The notes below the pieces were generated by a model. That model saw nothing but the letters and a program-made list of their open reading frames with translations, did no database searches and had not been told where the DNA came from. A stretch of 64,000 nucleotides of DNA from Thauera sp. JM12B12 (GTDB lineage: Bacteria; Pseudomonadota; Gammaproteobacteria; Burkholderiales; Rhodocyclaceae). The DNA lies in contig NZ_CP154859.1 in NCBI RefSeq assembly GCF_039614725.1, positions 3,224,001 through 3,288,000 of the forward strand, written 5' to 3'. How positions within the stretch are numbered: position 1 is the first letter of the stretch; each line of letters starts with the position of its first letter. The position numbers were made by a program, and so were the translations under genes. Shown here one piece after another: positions 1 through 10,027 of the stretch.

Positions 1-93
1 CACGACCAGGTCGACCTGCCGCATGTCGGCGAGGCGCCCCAGCAGGCGGCTGCGGGCATGCGGATGCGCACAGGCCACGGTGGAATCGATCAC
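1..93 (-). CDS. glpD: Probable start of glycerol-3-phosphate dehydrogenase (partial, runs off the window)
   Basis: An open minus-strand frame begins just downstream of glpK and is still open at position 1. From a GTG at 93-91 it gives 31 residues, ending LLGRLADMRQVDLVV. This resembles the N-terminus of aerobic GlpD, where a short helix with Arg and Leu precedes the VDLVVIGGG strand of the FAD-binding fold. The glycine motif itself would lie outside the window. Lying next to glpK in the same direction supports the call, because GlpK makes glycerol-3-phosphate and GlpD oxidises it. No ribosome binding site is seen before this GTG, so the start may differ. The identification is inference from few residues. 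Confidence 0.42.
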   Translation of the reverse strand, partial: MIDSTVACAHPHARSRLLGRLADMRQVDLVV

Positions 94-104
94 CTGCGGG
101 GCGC

Positions 105-1598
105 TCAGTCGCGCACCCAGGCCCGCGCGCGCTCGACGGCTCGTGCCCACTGCGCGCGCGCTTCGTCCCGTCGCTCCGGCGCCCAGTTCGGCTCGAAGCG
201 GCAATCGAGCTGCCAGTGGGTGGCGATCTCCTGCGGCCGCGTCCATAGTCCGCAGCCGAGCGCCGCCAGACACGCCGCACCGAAGGCGGTGGTCTCGAGC
301 TGGCGCGGGCGCAGTACGGGCACGCCGAGCAGGTCGGCCTGCATCTGCATCAGCAGATCGTTGGCTGCGGCCCCACCGTCGACACGCAGCTCGGCAAGCG
401 GCGCGGCGCCGTCGCGCGCCATCGCCTCCACGAGATCGACGCTCTGCATCGCGATCGCCTCCAGTGCTGCGCGCGCGATGTGCGCGGCCCCGCTGCCGCG
501 CGACAGGCCGAGCAGGGTACCGCGCGCGTGCGGGTCCCAGTAGGGCGCACCGAGCCCGGTAAAGGCCGGCACCAGCGTCACCCCACCGCTGTCGGGCACG
601 CTCGCCGCGAGCGCCTCGATCTCGGACGCGCGCTTGACCAGGCCGAGGCCGTCGCGCAGCCACTGCACCACCGCACCGCCCATGAACACGCTGCCCTCGA
701 GGGCATAGGTGGACGCCCCCTCCACGCCGGACCACCCCAGCGTGGTCAGCAGACGGTTCGTCGAGGCCACCGCCGCATGGCCGGTGTTCATGAGCAGGAA
801 GCAGCCGGTGCCGTAGGTGTTCTTCGCCATCCCCGGGGAGAGGCAGGCCTGACCGAAGGCCGCCGCCTGCTGGTCGCCCCCGATGCCCGCGATCGGGATC
901 GCCGCACCGAACAGCGCGGGATCCGTCTCGCCACACACCCCGCTGCTCGCCACGACCTGCGGCAGCAGTGCGGACGGGATGCGGAAAAGCTCGAGCAGCG
1001 CGGGGTCCCACGCCAGGGTATGGAGGTTGAAGAGCGAAGTACGGGCGGCGTTGCCCGGATCGGTCACATGCAGCCGGCCGCCGCTGAGGTGCCAGATCAG
1101 CCAGCTGTCGATGGTGCCGAAGGCAAGCTCGCCGCGCTCGGCACGGGCGCGCGCATCCGGGACGTGATCGAGCAGCCAGGCGAGCTTGGTGGCGGAAAAG
1201 TACGGGTCGAGCTCCAGCCCGGTGCGCGCACGCACACTCTCGGCCCAGCCCGCTGCGCGCAGACGCGCGCACTCGGGCGCGGTACGTCGGTCCTGCCAGA
1301 CGATCGCGGGGGCGAGTGCGCGCCCGCTCGCACGCTCCCAGAGCACGGTGGTCTCGCGCTGGTTGGCGACGCCGATCGCCGCAACCTCACGCGCCGCCAC
1401 GCCGGCGTTGGCGAGCGCCTCGCGTGCGCAATCGAACTGGGTGCGCAGGATGTCCTGGGGGTCGTGCTCGACCCGGTCGGACGCCGGAAAGTGCTGGGCG
1501 AAAGCCTGCTGGGCGAGCCCGCGGACGCGCCCATCGGCATCGAACACGATGGCGCGCGAGCTGGTGGTGCCCTGGTCGAGGGCGAGCAGATAGGCCAT
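105..1598 (-). CDS. glpK: Glycerol kinase
   Basis: The 497-residue product phosphorylates glycerol with ATP to sn-glycerol-3-phosphate in the cytoplasm, which traps glycerol after uptake. It is a full-length FGGY-family kinase, close to the roughly 500 residues of other GlpK proteins. The phosphate-binding loop DQGTTSSRA is at residues 8-16. The internal NQRETTVLW stretch and the later [19 protein letters not shown] stretch are typical FGGY signatures. The start at 1598 gives the usual [11 protein letters not shown]-terminus. A probable glpD start lies 12 bp downstream on the same strand, so the two are likely co-transcribed. A divergent EamA permease gene lies upstream. Confidence 0.96.
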   Translation of the reverse strand: MAYLLALDQGTTSSRAIVFDADGRVRGLAQQAFAQHFPASDRVEHDPQDILRTQFDCAREALANAGVAAREVAAIGVANQRETTVLWERASGRALAPAIVWQDRRTAPECARLRAAGWAESVRARTGLELDPYFSATKLAWLLDHVPDARARAERGELAFGTIDSWLIWHLSGGRLHVTDPGNAARTSLFNLHTLAWDPALLELFRIPSALLPQVVASSGVCGETDPALFGAAIPIAGIGGDQQAAAFGQACLSPGMAKNTYGTGCFLLMNTGHAAVASTNRLLTTLGWSGVEGASTYALEGSVFMGGAVVQWLRDGLGLVKRASEIEALAASVPDSGGVTLVPAFTGLGAPYWDPHARGTLLGLSRGSGAAHIARAALEAIAMQSVDLVEAMARDGAAPLAELRVDGGAAANDLLMQMQADLLGVPVLRPRQLETTAFGAACLAALGCGLWTRPQEIATHWQLDCRFEPNWAPERRDEARAQWARAVERARAWVRD

Positions 1599-1722
1599 GG
1601 CGACTCCGAACAGGGGGCTGACCGCAGTGACATCAGCCTAGCGCCAGCGGCTGCGCACTGCCACCCCCGATACGGCCTGTTGTGGTTCAATGACAGCCTT
1701 TCGCTGCATCGCAACAAACACC

Positions 1723-2565
1723 ATGCCCGCCCTCTGGATGATCGCCTCCTGCTTCCTGTTCGCCTGCATGGGGGTGTGCGTGAAGCTGGCGTCGAGCACG
1801 TTCTCCACCGGGGAGATCGTCCTCGGGCGCGGCGTCGTGAGCATGGCGATGATGGCCGCGCTCGCGCTCACCCAGGGCATTGCGCTGCGCACGCCACACT
1901 GGCGCATGCACGTCTCTCGCAGCCTGTCCGGGTCGACCGCCCTGGGGTGCTATTTCTTCGCAATCGGCACGCTGCCGCTCGCCACCGCGGTCACGCTCAA
2001 CTACACCTCGCCACTCTTCGTCGCCCTCTTGCTGGCGCTGTTCTTCGGCGAGCGCCTGAACTGGCTCGCCTCGGGGGCGGTGATGATGGGCTTTGCCGGC
2101 GTGGTCGTTCTGCTGCGCCCTGCCCTGCACCCCGAGCAGTGGCTCGGCGCAGTCTCCGGCCTGGGCTCGGGCGCGCTCGCCAGCCTCGCCTACATCAGCC
2201 TGCGCGAGCTCGGCCGCGCCGGAGAGCCCGAGGTGCGCACGGTATTCTGGTTTTCGCTGATGACCACGGTCATCGGTCTGGCCTGGACGCTGGCGGGCGA
2301 ACTGCACCGCCCCGATGCCGCGCAGTTCGCAACCCTGCTCGGCGTCGGCCTCTTCGGCGGGCTGGCACAGCTCGCCATGACGCGTTCCTACCGCTACGGG
2401 CGCACCGTCGTGTCGGCCAACCTGAGCTACGCCACCGTGGTGTTCGCGAGCCTTTTCGGCGTGCTGTTGTGGGACGAGCTCATGCCACCGAGCGCATGGC
2501 TGGCGATTGCGCTCATCGTCGCCGGCGCGATCCTGGTCTCGCTGAGTACGCGCAAAGCCGCCTGA
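1723..2565 (+). CDS. EamA/DMT-family membrane permease
   Basis: The 280-residue product is an integral membrane protein of the drug/metabolite transporter superfamily, with about ten hydrophobic segments arranged as two EamA repeats. Family members export or import small metabolites; the substrate here cannot be read from the sequence. The second repeat carries the common GLFGGLAQLAMTRSYRYG stretch. I chose the ATG at 1723 because it leads straight into the first membrane helix (MPALWMIASCFLF). An in-frame ATG at 1690 would add eleven residues; neither has a clear ribosome binding site. It is divergent from glpK with a short shared upstream region. Confidence 0.85.
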   Translation: MPALWMIASCFLFACMGVCVKLASSTFSTGEIVLGRGVVSMAMMAALALTQGIALRTPHWRMHVSRSLSGSTALGCYFFAIGTLPLATAVTLNYTSPLFVALLLALFFGERLNWLASGAVMMGFAGVVVLLRPALHPEQWLGAVSGLGSGALASLAYISLRELGRAGEPEVRTVFWFSLMTTVIGLAWTLAGELHRPDAAQFATLLGVGLFGGLAQLAMTRSYRYGRTVVSANLSYATVVFASLFGVLLWDELMPPSAWLAIALIVAGAILVSLSTRKAA

Positions 2566-2659
2566 AGCCTCACCGGCCACGGCACGGTCGCGTGCAATTG
2601 AGCCCGGCGGGCGTCAGGACTATAGTGGTGGCATCCGCGCCCACCCCATGGAGGCAGTC

Positions 2660-3028
2660 ATGATCAGCACCGAGAACACGGACAGGATGGTTGCCATTGC
2701 CGTATTCGGCGAGTTCACCCTGGCTGACTACAAGGAGTTCGAGGAGGTGGTCAATTACCACATCCATTTCGGCGGCCAGCTCGACCTGCTCCTCGATCTG
2801 CGCCAGATGGTGGGATTCACACTCGACGTGGCCTGGGAAGAGATCAAGTTTTCGCGCCAGCACGCGAGTGACTTCCGCCGCATCGCCGTGCTCACCGAGG
2901 ATCAGTGGCTGACCTGGAGCGCCTGGGTGTCGCAGCTTTTCGTCAATGCCGAAGTCAGGGTGTTCGCCGACGAGGACGAGGCGCGCGCCTGGCTGGAGGC
3001 AGACGAGGCCACCGAAGCCGCGCAGTGA
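2660..3028 (+). CDS. SpoIIAA-like (STAS/SEC14-fold) protein
   Basis: A 122-residue cytoplasmic protein matching the SpoIIAA-like family: an N-terminal strand (MVAIAVFGEFTLADYKEFE), a central DLLLDLRQMVGFT segment and a C-terminal region with RVFADEDEARAWLE. The family has a STAS/SEC14-like fold and no firmly established function in proteobacteria. The ATG at 2660 is chosen over the one at 2648 because GGAGG at 2650-2654 sits at good spacing before it. The C-terminus is acidic and alanine-rich. It lies between the permease and the sulfurtransferase gene, 27 bp before the latter. Confidence 0.75.
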   Translation: MISTENTDRMVAIAVFGEFTLADYKEFEEVVNYHIHFGGQLDLLLDLRQMVGFTLDVAWEEIKFSRQHASDFRRIAVLTEDQWLTWSAWVSQLFVNAEVRVFADEDEARAWLEADEATEAAQ

Positions 3029-3055
3029 GCGCAGGCCTGCCGTAAACGCGTCCCC

Positions 3056-3910
3056 ATGAGCGCATCCTATTCAACCCTGATCGGCGCGGTGGAACTCGCC
3101 CAACGGCTGCGCGATCCGGACTGGGTCGTGTTCGACTGCCGCTTCGATCTCGCGGATCCCGCCTTCGGCAGCCGCGCGTATGCGCGCGGCCATCTGCCCG
3201 GGGCGTTCTTCGTCGACCTGGACGGCGATCTCTCCGGCACCAAGTCGGGACGCAACGGCCGCCACCCGCTGCCCGATCCCGCACGGCTCGTGTCGCGTCT
3301 CGAGGCTTGCGGCGTGGGCAATCACACCCAGGTCGTGGCCTACGACGACGCCGGCGGCATGTTCGCCGCACGGCTTTGGTGGTTGCTGCGCTGGTTCGGG
3401 CACCACCGGGTCGCCGTACTCGATGGCGGCCTTCAGGCCTGGCTGACAGCGGGCCAGGCATTGACCGACGAGGCGCCGACGCCGCGCCAGAGCAGCTACA
3501 CCCTCGCCCTGCGCGCCGACCACGTCGAGGCCGCCTACGTGCTCCAGCACCTCGGCCAGCCAGACATGGTGCTCATCGATGCCCGCAGCCCCGATCGCTT
3601 CCGCGGCGAAAACGAGGTGCTCGACCCGGTCGGCGGCCATATCCCGGGTGCGATCAACCGCTTCTTTCGCGACAACCTCGACGCGCGCGGCTGCTTCAAG
3701 CAAGCCTCGGTGCTGCGCGAGGAGTTCGCCGCCCTGCTGGGCGCGCATTCACCGCGCCAGGTGGTGCATCAGTGCGGTTCCGGGGTCACCGCCTGCGTCA
3801 ACCTGCTTGCGATGGAGGCGGCCGGGCTGTCCGGATCGCGACTCTATGGCGGCTCGTGGAGCGAATGGTGCGCCGATCCGGCACGGCCGGTGGCACGCGG
3901 GCCCGTCTGA
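3056..3910 (+). CDS. sseA: Sulfurtransferase (thiosulfate/3-mercaptopyruvate type, two rhodanese domains)
   Basis: The 284-residue protein has tandem rhodanese domains. The N-terminal domain is catalytically inactive. The C-terminal domain carries the persulfide-forming cysteine at residue 240 in the loop CGSGVTA, which is the loop typical of 3-mercaptopyruvate sulfurtransferases rather than the thiosulfate-type loop. It probably transfers sulfur from mercaptopyruvate or a similar donor to cyanide or cellular thiols. Length and motifs match SseA. It converges on murI with a 34-bp gap that holds a GC-rich inverted repeat but no T-tract. Confidence 0.85.
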   Translation: MSASYSTLIGAVELAQRLRDPDWVVFDCRFDLADPAFGSRAYARGHLPGAFFVDLDGDLSGTKSGRNGRHPLPDPARLVSRLEACGVGNHTQVVAYDDAGGMFAARLWWLLRWFGHHRVAVLDGGLQAWLTAGQALTDEAPTPRQSSYTLALRADHVEAAYVLQHLGQPDMVLIDARSPDRFRGENEVLDPVGGHIPGAINRFFRDNLDARGCFKQASVLREEFAALLGAHSPRQVVHQCGSGVTACVNLLAMEAAGLSGSRLYGGSWSEWCADPARPVARGPV

Positions 3911-3944
3911 GGCCGCCTCGCCCCGCGCCGAGGCCCCCCTCAGC

Positions 3945-4757
3945 TTACCAGTCGACCTTCTCCACCGGACCGAGTGAGCGACCGAGAAAGCGTTCGCCGA
4001 TGGTCTGGAAACGCAGCGGCACGTCGCTCACGACGAAGCGGTAATCCGCCACGCCGCCTTCCGTGCGCGCGAGTCCCCCCTGCTGCAGCCGCTCGGCGGC
4101 CAGTTCGGCCGTCGTCAACGCCGAATCGATCAGCCGTACCCGCGGCCCGGCCACGTCGCGCAACAGCGGCTTGAGCAAGGGGTAGTGGGTACAGCCCAGC
4201 ACAAGGCTGTCGACCTCCTCCGCGAGCACCGGTCGCAGGTACTCCTGCGCAGTGAGCCGGGTGACCTGGTGGTCCAGCCAACCCTCCTCGACCAGCGGCA
4301 CGAACAGCGGGCAGGCCTGGGAATACACCCGCACCGCAGCATCGAGTTCGTGCATGCGGCGAGCATAGGCATTGCTGTTGATCGTCGTCGGCGTGCCGAT
4401 CACGCCGATCCGCCGTCCCGACGAGGCCGCCACCGCGGCGCGCGCCCCGGCCTCGATCACGTCGAGCACCGGAATGCCGGCGGCCAGCCGGTGCACCACC
4501 TCGGCCGCCACGGCCGCCATGGTGTTGCAGGCGATGATCAGCATCTTGACCTCGCGCTGCAGCAGGAACTCGGTGATCTGCGCGGTGAAATGCTCGATGG
4601 TGGCGACCGACTTGACGCCGTAGGGCACGCGCGCGGTATCGCCAAAATAGACGATGCTCTCCAGCGGCAGACGTTCCATCAGCGCGCGCACCACGGTGAG
4701 CCCGCCGACGCCGGAGTCGAAGACGCCGATCGGGCGCGACGCAGCGGCCGCGCTCAT
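3945..4757 (-). CDS. murI: Glutamate racemase
   Basis: The 270-residue enzyme interconverts L- and D-glutamate, supplying D-Glu for the peptidoglycan peptide. The family motifs are all present: DSGVGG at residues 14-19, IIACNT with catalytic Cys77, and LGCTHYP with the second catalytic Cys189. Both cysteines of the two-base mechanism are intact. The gene begins 31 bp after tyrS on the same strand, so the two may share a transcript. The frame is uninterrupted and of normal length. Confidence 0.96.
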   Translation of the reverse strand: MSAAAASRPIGVFDSGVGGLTVVRALMERLPLESIVYFGDTARVPYGVKSVATIEHFTAQITEFLLQREVKMLIIACNTMAAVAAEVVHRLAAGIPVLDVIEAGARAAVAASSGRRIGVIGTPTTINSNAYARRMHELDAAVRVYSQACPLFVPLVEEGWLDHQVTRLTAQEYLRPVLAEEVDSLVLGCTHYPLLKPLLRDVAGPRVRLIDSALTTAELAAERLQQGGLARTEGGVADYRFVVSDVPLRFQTIGERFLGRSLGPVEKVDW

Positions 4758-4788
4758 TGCACGCCTCTCCCGCAGGATCTGGAAAGGG

Positions 4789-5988
4789 TCAAAGCAACAC
4801 CACCGAGGCGAACTTGCGCTTGCCCACCTGCAGTACGACGGTCTCGCCGGCGCGCAAGGTCAGGCCCTTGTCCTCGGCGCGTTCGCCGTTGATGCGCACG
4901 CCGCCCTGCTCCACCATCCGCATCGCCTCCGAGGTCGTGCCGGTGAGGCCGGCCTGCTTGAGCACCTGGAACAGCGGCAACCCGTCGGCGCCGACGTTCA
5001 CCTTGACCTGCGCGATGTCGTCGGGGATCGCATTGCGCTGGAAACGGGCCTCGAAGTCGGCGAGTGCCTCTTCGGCAGCGCGCTCGCCGTGGAAGCGGGC
5101 GACGAACTCCTGCGCCAGCATCACCTTGACGTCGCGCGGATTGCGCCCGCCTTCGACGTCGGCACGCAGCTGCGCAATCTCGGCACTGGAGCGGAAGGAC
5201 AGCAGCTCGTAGTAGCGCCACATCAGCGTGTCGGACACCGACATGGTCTTGCCGAAGATCTCCTTCGCCGGCTCGGCGATGCCGATGTAGTTGCCGAGCG
5301 ACTTCGACATCTTGTTGACGCCGTCGAGCCCCTCGAGCAGCGGCACCATCACCACGCACTGCGGCTCCTGGCCATAGTGCTTCTGCAGTTCGCGCCCCAT
5401 CAGCAGGTTGAAGCGCTGGTCGGTACCGCCGAGCTCGACGTCGGACTTCATCGCCACCGAGTCGTAGCCCTGGCACAGCGGGTAGAGGAACTCGTGGATC
5501 GCGATCGGTTGGTTGCTGCCGTAGCGCTTGGCGAAGTCGTCGCGCTCGAGCATGCGCGCCACCGTCTGCTGCGCGGCCAGACGGATCATGCCAGCGGCGC
5601 CGAGATCGTTCATCCACGCCGAGTTGAAGCAGATCTCGGTCCTGTCGGGGTCGAGGATCTTGAATACCTGGTCCTGATAGGTCTTCGCGTTCTCCAGGAT
5701 CTGCTCGCGCGACAAGGGCGGGCGCGTGCTGTTCTTGCCGCTGGGGTCGCCGATCATGCCGGTGAAGTCACCGATCAGGAACTGGACCTGATGCCCGAGT
5801 TCCTGGAAGTGACGCATCTTGTTGATCAGCACCGTGTGGCCGAGATGGAGGTCGGGCGCAGTCGGATCGAAGCCGGCCTTCACCCGCAGGGGGCGGCCAC
5901 GCTTGAGCTTGTCGACCAGTTCGGCCTCGATCAGCACGGCATCCGTGCCGCGCTTGATCAGGTCGATCGCCGCCTGGACATCAGTCAT
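4789..5988 (-). CDS. tyrS: Tyrosyl-tRNA synthetase
   Basis: The 399-residue class I synthetase charges tRNA-Tyr. It carries the HIGH-type motif as HLGH at residues 48-51 and a complete KMSKS motif (NKMSKSLGN), followed by a C-terminal S4 RNA-binding domain ending in [11 protein letters not shown]. The length and the HxGH/KMSKS pairing match the TyrZ-like bacterial group. It is divergent from the M23 peptidase gene, the usual betaproteobacterial arrangement. The 88-bp gap between them should hold both promoters. Confidence 0.96.
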   Translation of the reverse strand: MTDVQAAIDLIKRGTDAVLIEAELVDKLKRGRPLRVKAGFDPTAPDLHLGHTVLINKMRHFQELGHQVQFLIGDFTGMIGDPSGKNSTRPPLSREQILENAKTYQDQVFKILDPDRTEICFNSAWMNDLGAAGMIRLAAQQTVARMLERDDFAKRYGSNQPIAIHEFLYPLCQGYDSVAMKSDVELGGTDQRFNLLMGRELQKHYGQEPQCVVMVPLLEGLDGVNKMSKSLGNYIGIAEPAKEIFGKTMSVSDTLMWRYYELLSFRSSAEIAQLRADVEGGRNPRDVKVMLAQEFVARFHGERAAEEALADFEARFQRNAIPDDIAQVKVNVGADGLPLFQVLKQAGLTGTTSEAMRMVEQGGVRINGERAEDKGLTLRAGETVVLQVGKRKFASVVLL

Positions 5989-6076
5989 TCAATTTCTCCA
6001 AAAATACCTTCCCGAACAAGGGACTTCCTTTGCTACACTTCCGCAACTTTTTTCCCGCATTCCAGCCACCGAGCTC

Positions 6077-7402
6077 ATGAAGGCCAGAAAAACCCGAATT
6101 CTAGCCGATCTGCCGGCCCATCTCCTCTCCCGCCCCCGAACCTGGATCACCGCTGGCGTCGCCGGCGTGTCCTTGATGGGCGTGGTCGCCGCAACCGCCG
6201 TCGCCCCGGGCAGCGCGCCCGCCGACATCCTGTTCGAGCGCGTGGTCGAAACCCTGCCCGCGCCGGCGGCGATCGACGCGACCGCGGGCAGCGACCTGCC
6301 CTTCGTTCACAATGAACGCATCCAGGCCGGCGACAACCTGCAGGCGATCTTCAACCGCCTGCGCATCGACGACGCCGAGGCCCTCGCCTTCCTGTCCTCA
6401 TCGGATGCCGGCAAGCAGGCGATCCGCCAGTTGCGCGCCGGTCGCTCGGTCACTGCAGTGGTCTCACCCAGCGGCCAGGTGCTGTCGTTCAGCCTGCCGC
6501 TGGGCAACACGTCCGAGCAGGTCGTCATCGAACGCGGCGACACCGGCCTCGCACTGCGCGAATCGCCGAGCGCGACCCAGACCAGGATGGTCGAGATGCG
6601 CTCGGGCACCATCACCCACTCGCTGTTCGGCGCCACCGACGATGCCGGCCTGCCCGACAGCGTCGCCACCCAGCTCGCCACCATCTTCGGTACCTGGATC
6701 GACTTCCACACCGACCTGCGCAAGGGCGACCGCTTCAATGTCGTCTATGAGGCGGTATATGAAGAGGGCAACCCGGTGCGTGCCGGCCGCATCCTGGCCG
6801 CGGAGTTCATCAACAACGGCGAGCGCCATGCGGTCGTGCTCTACCGCGGACCGAGCGGCAAGGAACAGTACTACAGCGACGACGGCCGCAGCCTGCAGCA
6901 GGGCTTCCTGCGCTCGCCGCTGGCATTCAGCCGCGTAAGCTCGAACTTCGGCCGCCGCCTGCACCCGATCCATGGCAGCTGGCGCAACCACAACGGCACC
7001 GACTTTGCCGCGCCGGTCGGCACGCCGATCATGGCAAGCTCGGACGCCACGATCGATTTCATCGGCAGCCAGCGCGGTTTCGGCAACCTGATCGTGCTGA
7101 AACATCGCAACAACATCACCACCCACTACGCCCACCTCAACGGCTTCGCGAAGGGCCTGAGCAAAGGTCAGACGGTCAGCCAGGGCGACGTGATCGGCTA
7201 TGTGGGCTGCACCGGCTGGTGCACCGGCCCCCACCTGCACTACGAAGTTCGCATCAAGGATGTGCCCGCCGACCCGATGACGGTCGCCCTGCCGATGGCC
7301 GACTCCTTCAACGACAAGCAGCTCGCCGCCTTCAAGCGCGATACCGCACACCTGCGCCAGCGCTTCGCGCTCCTCAACTACGAGCTCGCCAGCGCCCGTT
7401 GA
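6077..7402 (+). CDS. M23-family peptidoglycan DD-endopeptidase (MepM-like)
   Basis: A 441-residue envelope protein. The N-terminus has positive charges followed by a hydrophobic segment (residues about 25-42), so it is exported or anchored in the inner membrane. A middle domain (NERIQAGDNLQAIFNRLRI) resembles the OapA/LysM-like region of MepM. The C-terminal M23 domain keeps the zinc ligands in HNGTDFAAPVG and TGPHLHYEV, so it should be an active endopeptidase that cuts peptidoglycan crosslinks during growth. I chose the ATG at 6077 over longer in-frame starts that would overlap tyrS. A strong bidirectional terminator follows. anmK, often found next in related genomes, is absent. Confidence 0.9.
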   Translation: MKARKTRILADLPAHLLSRPRTWITAGVAGVSLMGVVAATAVAPGSAPADILFERVVETLPAPAAIDATAGSDLPFVHNERIQAGDNLQAIFNRLRIDDAEALAFLSSSDAGKQAIRQLRAGRSVTAVVSPSGQVLSFSLPLGNTSEQVVIERGDTGLALRESPSATQTRMVEMRSGTITHSLFGATDDAGLPDSVATQLATIFGTWIDFHTDLRKGDRFNVVYEAVYEEGNPVRAGRILAAEFINNGERHAVVLYRGPSGKEQYYSDDGRSLQQGFLRSPLAFSRVSSNFGRRLHPIHGSWRNHNGTDFAAPVGTPIMASSDATIDFIGSQRGFGNLIVLKHRNNITTHYAHLNGFAKGLSKGQTVSQGDVIGYVGCTGWCTGPHLHYEVRIKDVPADPMTVALPMADSFNDKQLAAFKRDTAHLRQRFALLNYELASAR

Positions 7403-7424
7403 TCTGCAGGCGGAGCACGAAGAT

Positions 7425-7452
7425 AAAACGGGGCGCCGGAGCGCCCCGTTTT
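7425..7452. terminator. Bidirectional intrinsic terminator
   Basis: A perfect 12-bp inverted repeat (7425-7436 and 7441-7452) with a 4-nt loop. It has an A-run on the left arm and a T-run on the right, so it reads as a Rho-independent terminator from either side. It lies between the convergent M23 peptidase and erpA genes and should stop both transcripts. Confidence 0.9.
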
Positions 7453-7472
7453 CATTTCCGGCCGCGCAGGAC

Positions 7473-7823
7473 TCAGGCCGAGAACGACGAACCGCAACCG
7501 CAGGTGCTGGTCGCGTTCGGATTGCGGATCACGAACTGCGAACCCTCGAGGCCTTCGGTGTAGTCGATCTCCGCGCCCACCAGGTACTGGTAGCTCATCG
7601 GGTCGACCAGCAGCATCACGCCGTTCTTCTCGAAGGTGGTGTCGTCCTCGTTCACTTCCTCGTCGAAAGTGAAGCCGTACTGGAAGCCCGAACACCCGCC
7701 GCCCGACACGAAGACGCGCAGCTTGAGCTCAGGATTGCCTTCCTCTTCGATCAGCTCGCGAACCTTGTTCGCAGCGCTGTCGGTAAAGACCATGATTTCG
7801 GGGGTTTCGACTTCTGCGCTCAT
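7473..7823 (-). CDS. erpA: Iron-sulfur cluster insertion protein ErpA (A-type carrier)
   Basis: A 116-residue A-type carrier that passes Fe-S clusters to apo-proteins. The three conserved cysteines are present: Cys44 in GGGCSGF, and Cys108 and Cys110 in the TCGCGSSF tail. A GAGGAG ribosome binding site lies just upstream of the ATG at 7823. ErpA rather than IscA is favoured by its position beside tyrS/M23 and argC, as in many betaproteobacteria, and by the STCGCGSSF ending. It lies 91 bp downstream of argC on the same strand. Confidence 0.92.
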   Translation of the reverse strand: MSAEVETPEIMVFTDSAANKVRELIEEEGNPELKLRVFVSGGGCSGFQYGFTFDEEVNEDDTTFEKNGVMLLVDPMSYQYLVGAEIDYTEGLEGSQFVIRNPNATSTCGCGSSFSA

Positions 7824-7914
7824 GTTTTCTCCTCTGTAGGGGCGTACCGCGGATGATGCGCCGCCCGCGGCTCCACCGTCAAAATCGGATCGTCGTCCGT
7901 GTTGCAAGTTCCCG

Positions 7915-8952
7915 TCAGGGGCTGACCGGAACGATGTCCAGCCCGGCTTCTTCGTCCATGCCGAACATGATGTTGAGGTTCTGCACCGCCTGCCCGGCCG
8001 CGCCTTTGACGAGATTGTCGATGACCGACAGCACGACCACGATGTCCCCGCCCTGCGGTCGATGCACCGCAATGCGGCACAGGTTCGAGGCACGCACCGA
8101 GCGCGTCTCCGGATGGCTGCCGGCCGGCATCACATCCACGAACGCCTCCCCTTGATAGCGCCGCTCGAATACTCCCTGCAGGTCGGACGCATCCACTCCG
8201 GGCCTGAGGCGGCCATATAGCGTGGCATGGATGCCGCGGATCATCGGCGTCAGATGCGGCACGAAGGTCAGCCCGACCGGCGCGCCTGCGGCCAGGGAGA
8301 GCCCCTGCCGAATCTCGGGCAGATGACGATGCCCCGGCACGCCGTAGGCCTTGAACGTATCGGCCGCCTCGGGGAGCAACGTATGCACCTCGGCCTTGCG
8401 CCCCGCACCGGAGACGCCCGACTTGGCGTCCGCGATCAGCTGAGCCGTGTCGATCAGCCCGGCTTCGATCAAGGGCAGGAAGCCGAGCTGCACTGCGGTC
8501 GGATAGCACCCCGGGTTGGCCAGCACGCGGGCCGAACGGATCTGCTCGCGATTGACCTCGGGCAGGCCATAGACCGCCTCGGCGACGAGTTCGGGTGCAG
8601 CGTGGTCCATGCCGTACCACTTCTGCCACTCGGCGACATCGCGGATGCGGAAATCGGCGGCCAAGTCGATCACGCGCACGCCGGCCGCGACCAGTTCGGC
8701 AGCCTGCTTCATGGCGATGCCGTTGGGCGTCGCGAAAAAGACTGCGTCGCATTTCTCCAAGGCGGCATCCTGCGGCGTGACGAACTTGAGATTCACCCGC
8801 CGACGCAGACTGGGAAACATGTCGGACACGGCCATCCCTGCCTCGCCGCGCGAGGTGATCGCCGTGAGTTCGACCCCCGGGTGCCGCGCCAGCAGGCGCA
8901 GCAGCTCGACGCCGGTGTATCCGGTACCGCCTACGACTCCAACCTTGATCAT
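7915..8952 (-). CDS. argC: N-acetyl-gamma-glutamyl-phosphate reductase
   Basis: The 345-residue enzyme reduces N-acetylglutamyl phosphate to the semialdehyde with NADPH, the third step of arginine synthesis. The N-terminal nucleotide-binding loop is GGTGYTG (residues 8-14) and the catalytic cysteine is Cys149 in NPGCYPT. The start at 8952 gives MIKVGVVGG and is preceded by a GAGGAG ribosome binding site; a start five codons earlier is less likely. It follows rplM-rpsI on the same strand but is separated from them by an intrinsic terminator, so it probably has its own promoter in the interval 8953-9094. Confidence 0.95.
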   Translation of the reverse strand: MIKVGVVGGTGYTGVELLRLLARHPGVELTAITSRGEAGMAVSDMFPSLRRRVNLKFVTPQDAALEKCDAVFFATPNGIAMKQAAELVAAGVRVIDLAADFRIRDVAEWQKWYGMDHAAPELVAEAVYGLPEVNREQIRSARVLANPGCYPTAVQLGFLPLIEAGLIDTAQLIADAKSGVSGAGRKAEVHTLLPEAADTFKAYGVPGHRHLPEIRQGLSLAAGAPVGLTFVPHLTPMIRGIHATLYGRLRPGVDASDLQGVFERRYQGEAFVDVMPAGSHPETRSVRASNLCRIAVHRPQGGDIVVVLSVIDNLVKGAAGQAVQNLNIMFGMDEEAGLDIVPVSP

Positions 8953-9094
8953 GCTTGCTCCTCGCAACGAAAGACGTCAGGTCCGGATTATCGCACCGTC
9001 AGCCATACGACGCAGTGCATGCGACCTGGCTGCGTGCGAGCACCTCCGCGCCAAACCCCTGAATGAATCAGGGTCAATCAAGCTCCCAAAGCAC

Positions 9095-9117
9095 AAAAGC
9101 CGCCCCAAGGGGCGGCT
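9095..9117 (-). terminator. Intrinsic terminator after rpsI
   Basis: A stem of eight G/C pairs plus one A/T pair (arms 9098-9106 and 9109-9117) with a 2-nt apex as drawn. On the minus strand it is followed by a short T-run (plus-strand A's at 9095-9098). It lies 27 bp past the rpsI stop codon and should end the rplM-rpsI transcript. Confidence 0.82.
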
Positions 9118-9143
9118 CCTGCAGATCCGGCAGCAAACGGCGA

Positions 9144-9536
9144 TCAGCGCTTCGAGAACTGCTTCGCGCGACGCGCCTTGCGCAGACCGACCTTCTTGCG
9201 CTCGACCTCGCGGGCATCGCGGGTCACGAAGCCCGCGGCACGCAGCTCGCCCTTGAGCTCGGCGTTGTAGTCGACCAGCGCACGGGTGATGCCGTGACGC
9301 ACGGCGCCCGCCTGCCCGGACTCGCCACCACCGGTCACGTTGACCATGATGTCGAACTTGCCTTCGTTACCGGTCAGAACCAGCGGCTGACGCACGATCA
9401 TGCGGCCGGTCTCGCGGGAGAAGAACTCGTCCACGGGCTTGCCGTTGACGACGATGTTGCCGGTGCCCGGCTTGATGAACACGCGCGCGACCGCAGTCTT
9501 GCGGCGACCGGTACCGTAGTTGTAAGTGACAGCCAT
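9144..9536 (-). CDS. rpsI: 30S ribosomal protein S9
   Basis: The 130-residue protein has the S9 N-terminus ([16 protein letters not shown]), the [15 protein letters not shown] core and the conserved basic tail ending KQFSKR that reaches the P-site tRNA. It is the second gene of the rplM-rpsI operon, 12 bp after rplM, with GGAG just before the ATG. An intrinsic terminator follows. Confidence 0.98.
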   Translation of the reverse strand: MAVTYNYGTGRRKTAVARVFIKPGTGNIVVNGKPVDEFFSRETGRMIVRQPLVLTGNEGKFDIMVNVTGGGESGQAGAVRHGITRALVDYNAELKGELRAAGFVTRDAREVERKKVGLRKARRAKQFSKR

Positions 9537-9548
9537 CTATCGGCTCCT

Positions 9549-9977
9549 TCAGATCTCGAGAACTTGCGGCTGCTGAGCGGTGTGCGGATGCGACGGACCC
9601 GCGTAGCACTTCAGCTTCTTCAGCATGGCGTAGCCCAGCGGGCCCTTCGGCAGCATGCCCTTCACCGCCTTCTCGAGCACGCGCTCGGGGAAGCGCTGCT
9701 GGAGCTTGGTGAAGTTGGTTTCGTAGATACCGCCCGGGTAGCCCGAGTGACGGTAGTACTTCTTGTCCTGCGCCTTGTTGCCGGTCACGCGCAGCTTGTC
9801 GACGTTCACGACGACAATGAAGTCGCCGGTATCAACGTGCGGCGTGTAGATGGCCTTGTGCTTGCCACGCAGACGGCGGGCGACTTCGGCGGCGAGACGG
9901 CCAAGCACCTTGTCCGTGCCGTCGACAACGAACCAGTCGCGCTTGACTTCGTGCGGCTTGGCGGAAAACGTCTTCAT
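9549..9977 (-). CDS. rplM: 50S ribosomal protein L13
   Basis: The 142-residue protein is normal in length and sequence for L13, starting [15 protein letters not shown] and including the [16 protein letters not shown] segment and the HSGYPGG motif. It leads the conserved rplM-rpsI operon. A GAGG ribosome binding site precedes the ATG. A clear sigma-70 promoter lies upstream, leaving a leader of about 50 nt. In E. coli L13 represses its own translation; no equivalent structure could be assigned here. Confidence 0.98.
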   Translation of the reverse strand: MKTFSAKPHEVKRDWFVVDGTDKVLGRLAAEVARRLRGKHKAIYTPHVDTGDFIVVVNVDKLRVTGNKAQDKKYYRHSGYPGGIYETNFTKLQQRFPERVLEKAVKGMLPKGPLGYAMLKKLKCYAGPSHPHTAQQPQVLEI

Positions 9978-10027
9978 GTGAATCCTCGATCTTTGTCGGG
10001 CCGTTGGAGATGGCCGTCAAACGGAAA

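Noticed and set aside
3911..3944. GC-rich inverted repeat between the sulfurtransferase gene and murI as a terminator
   Set aside because: Stem is short and no T-run follows on either strand.
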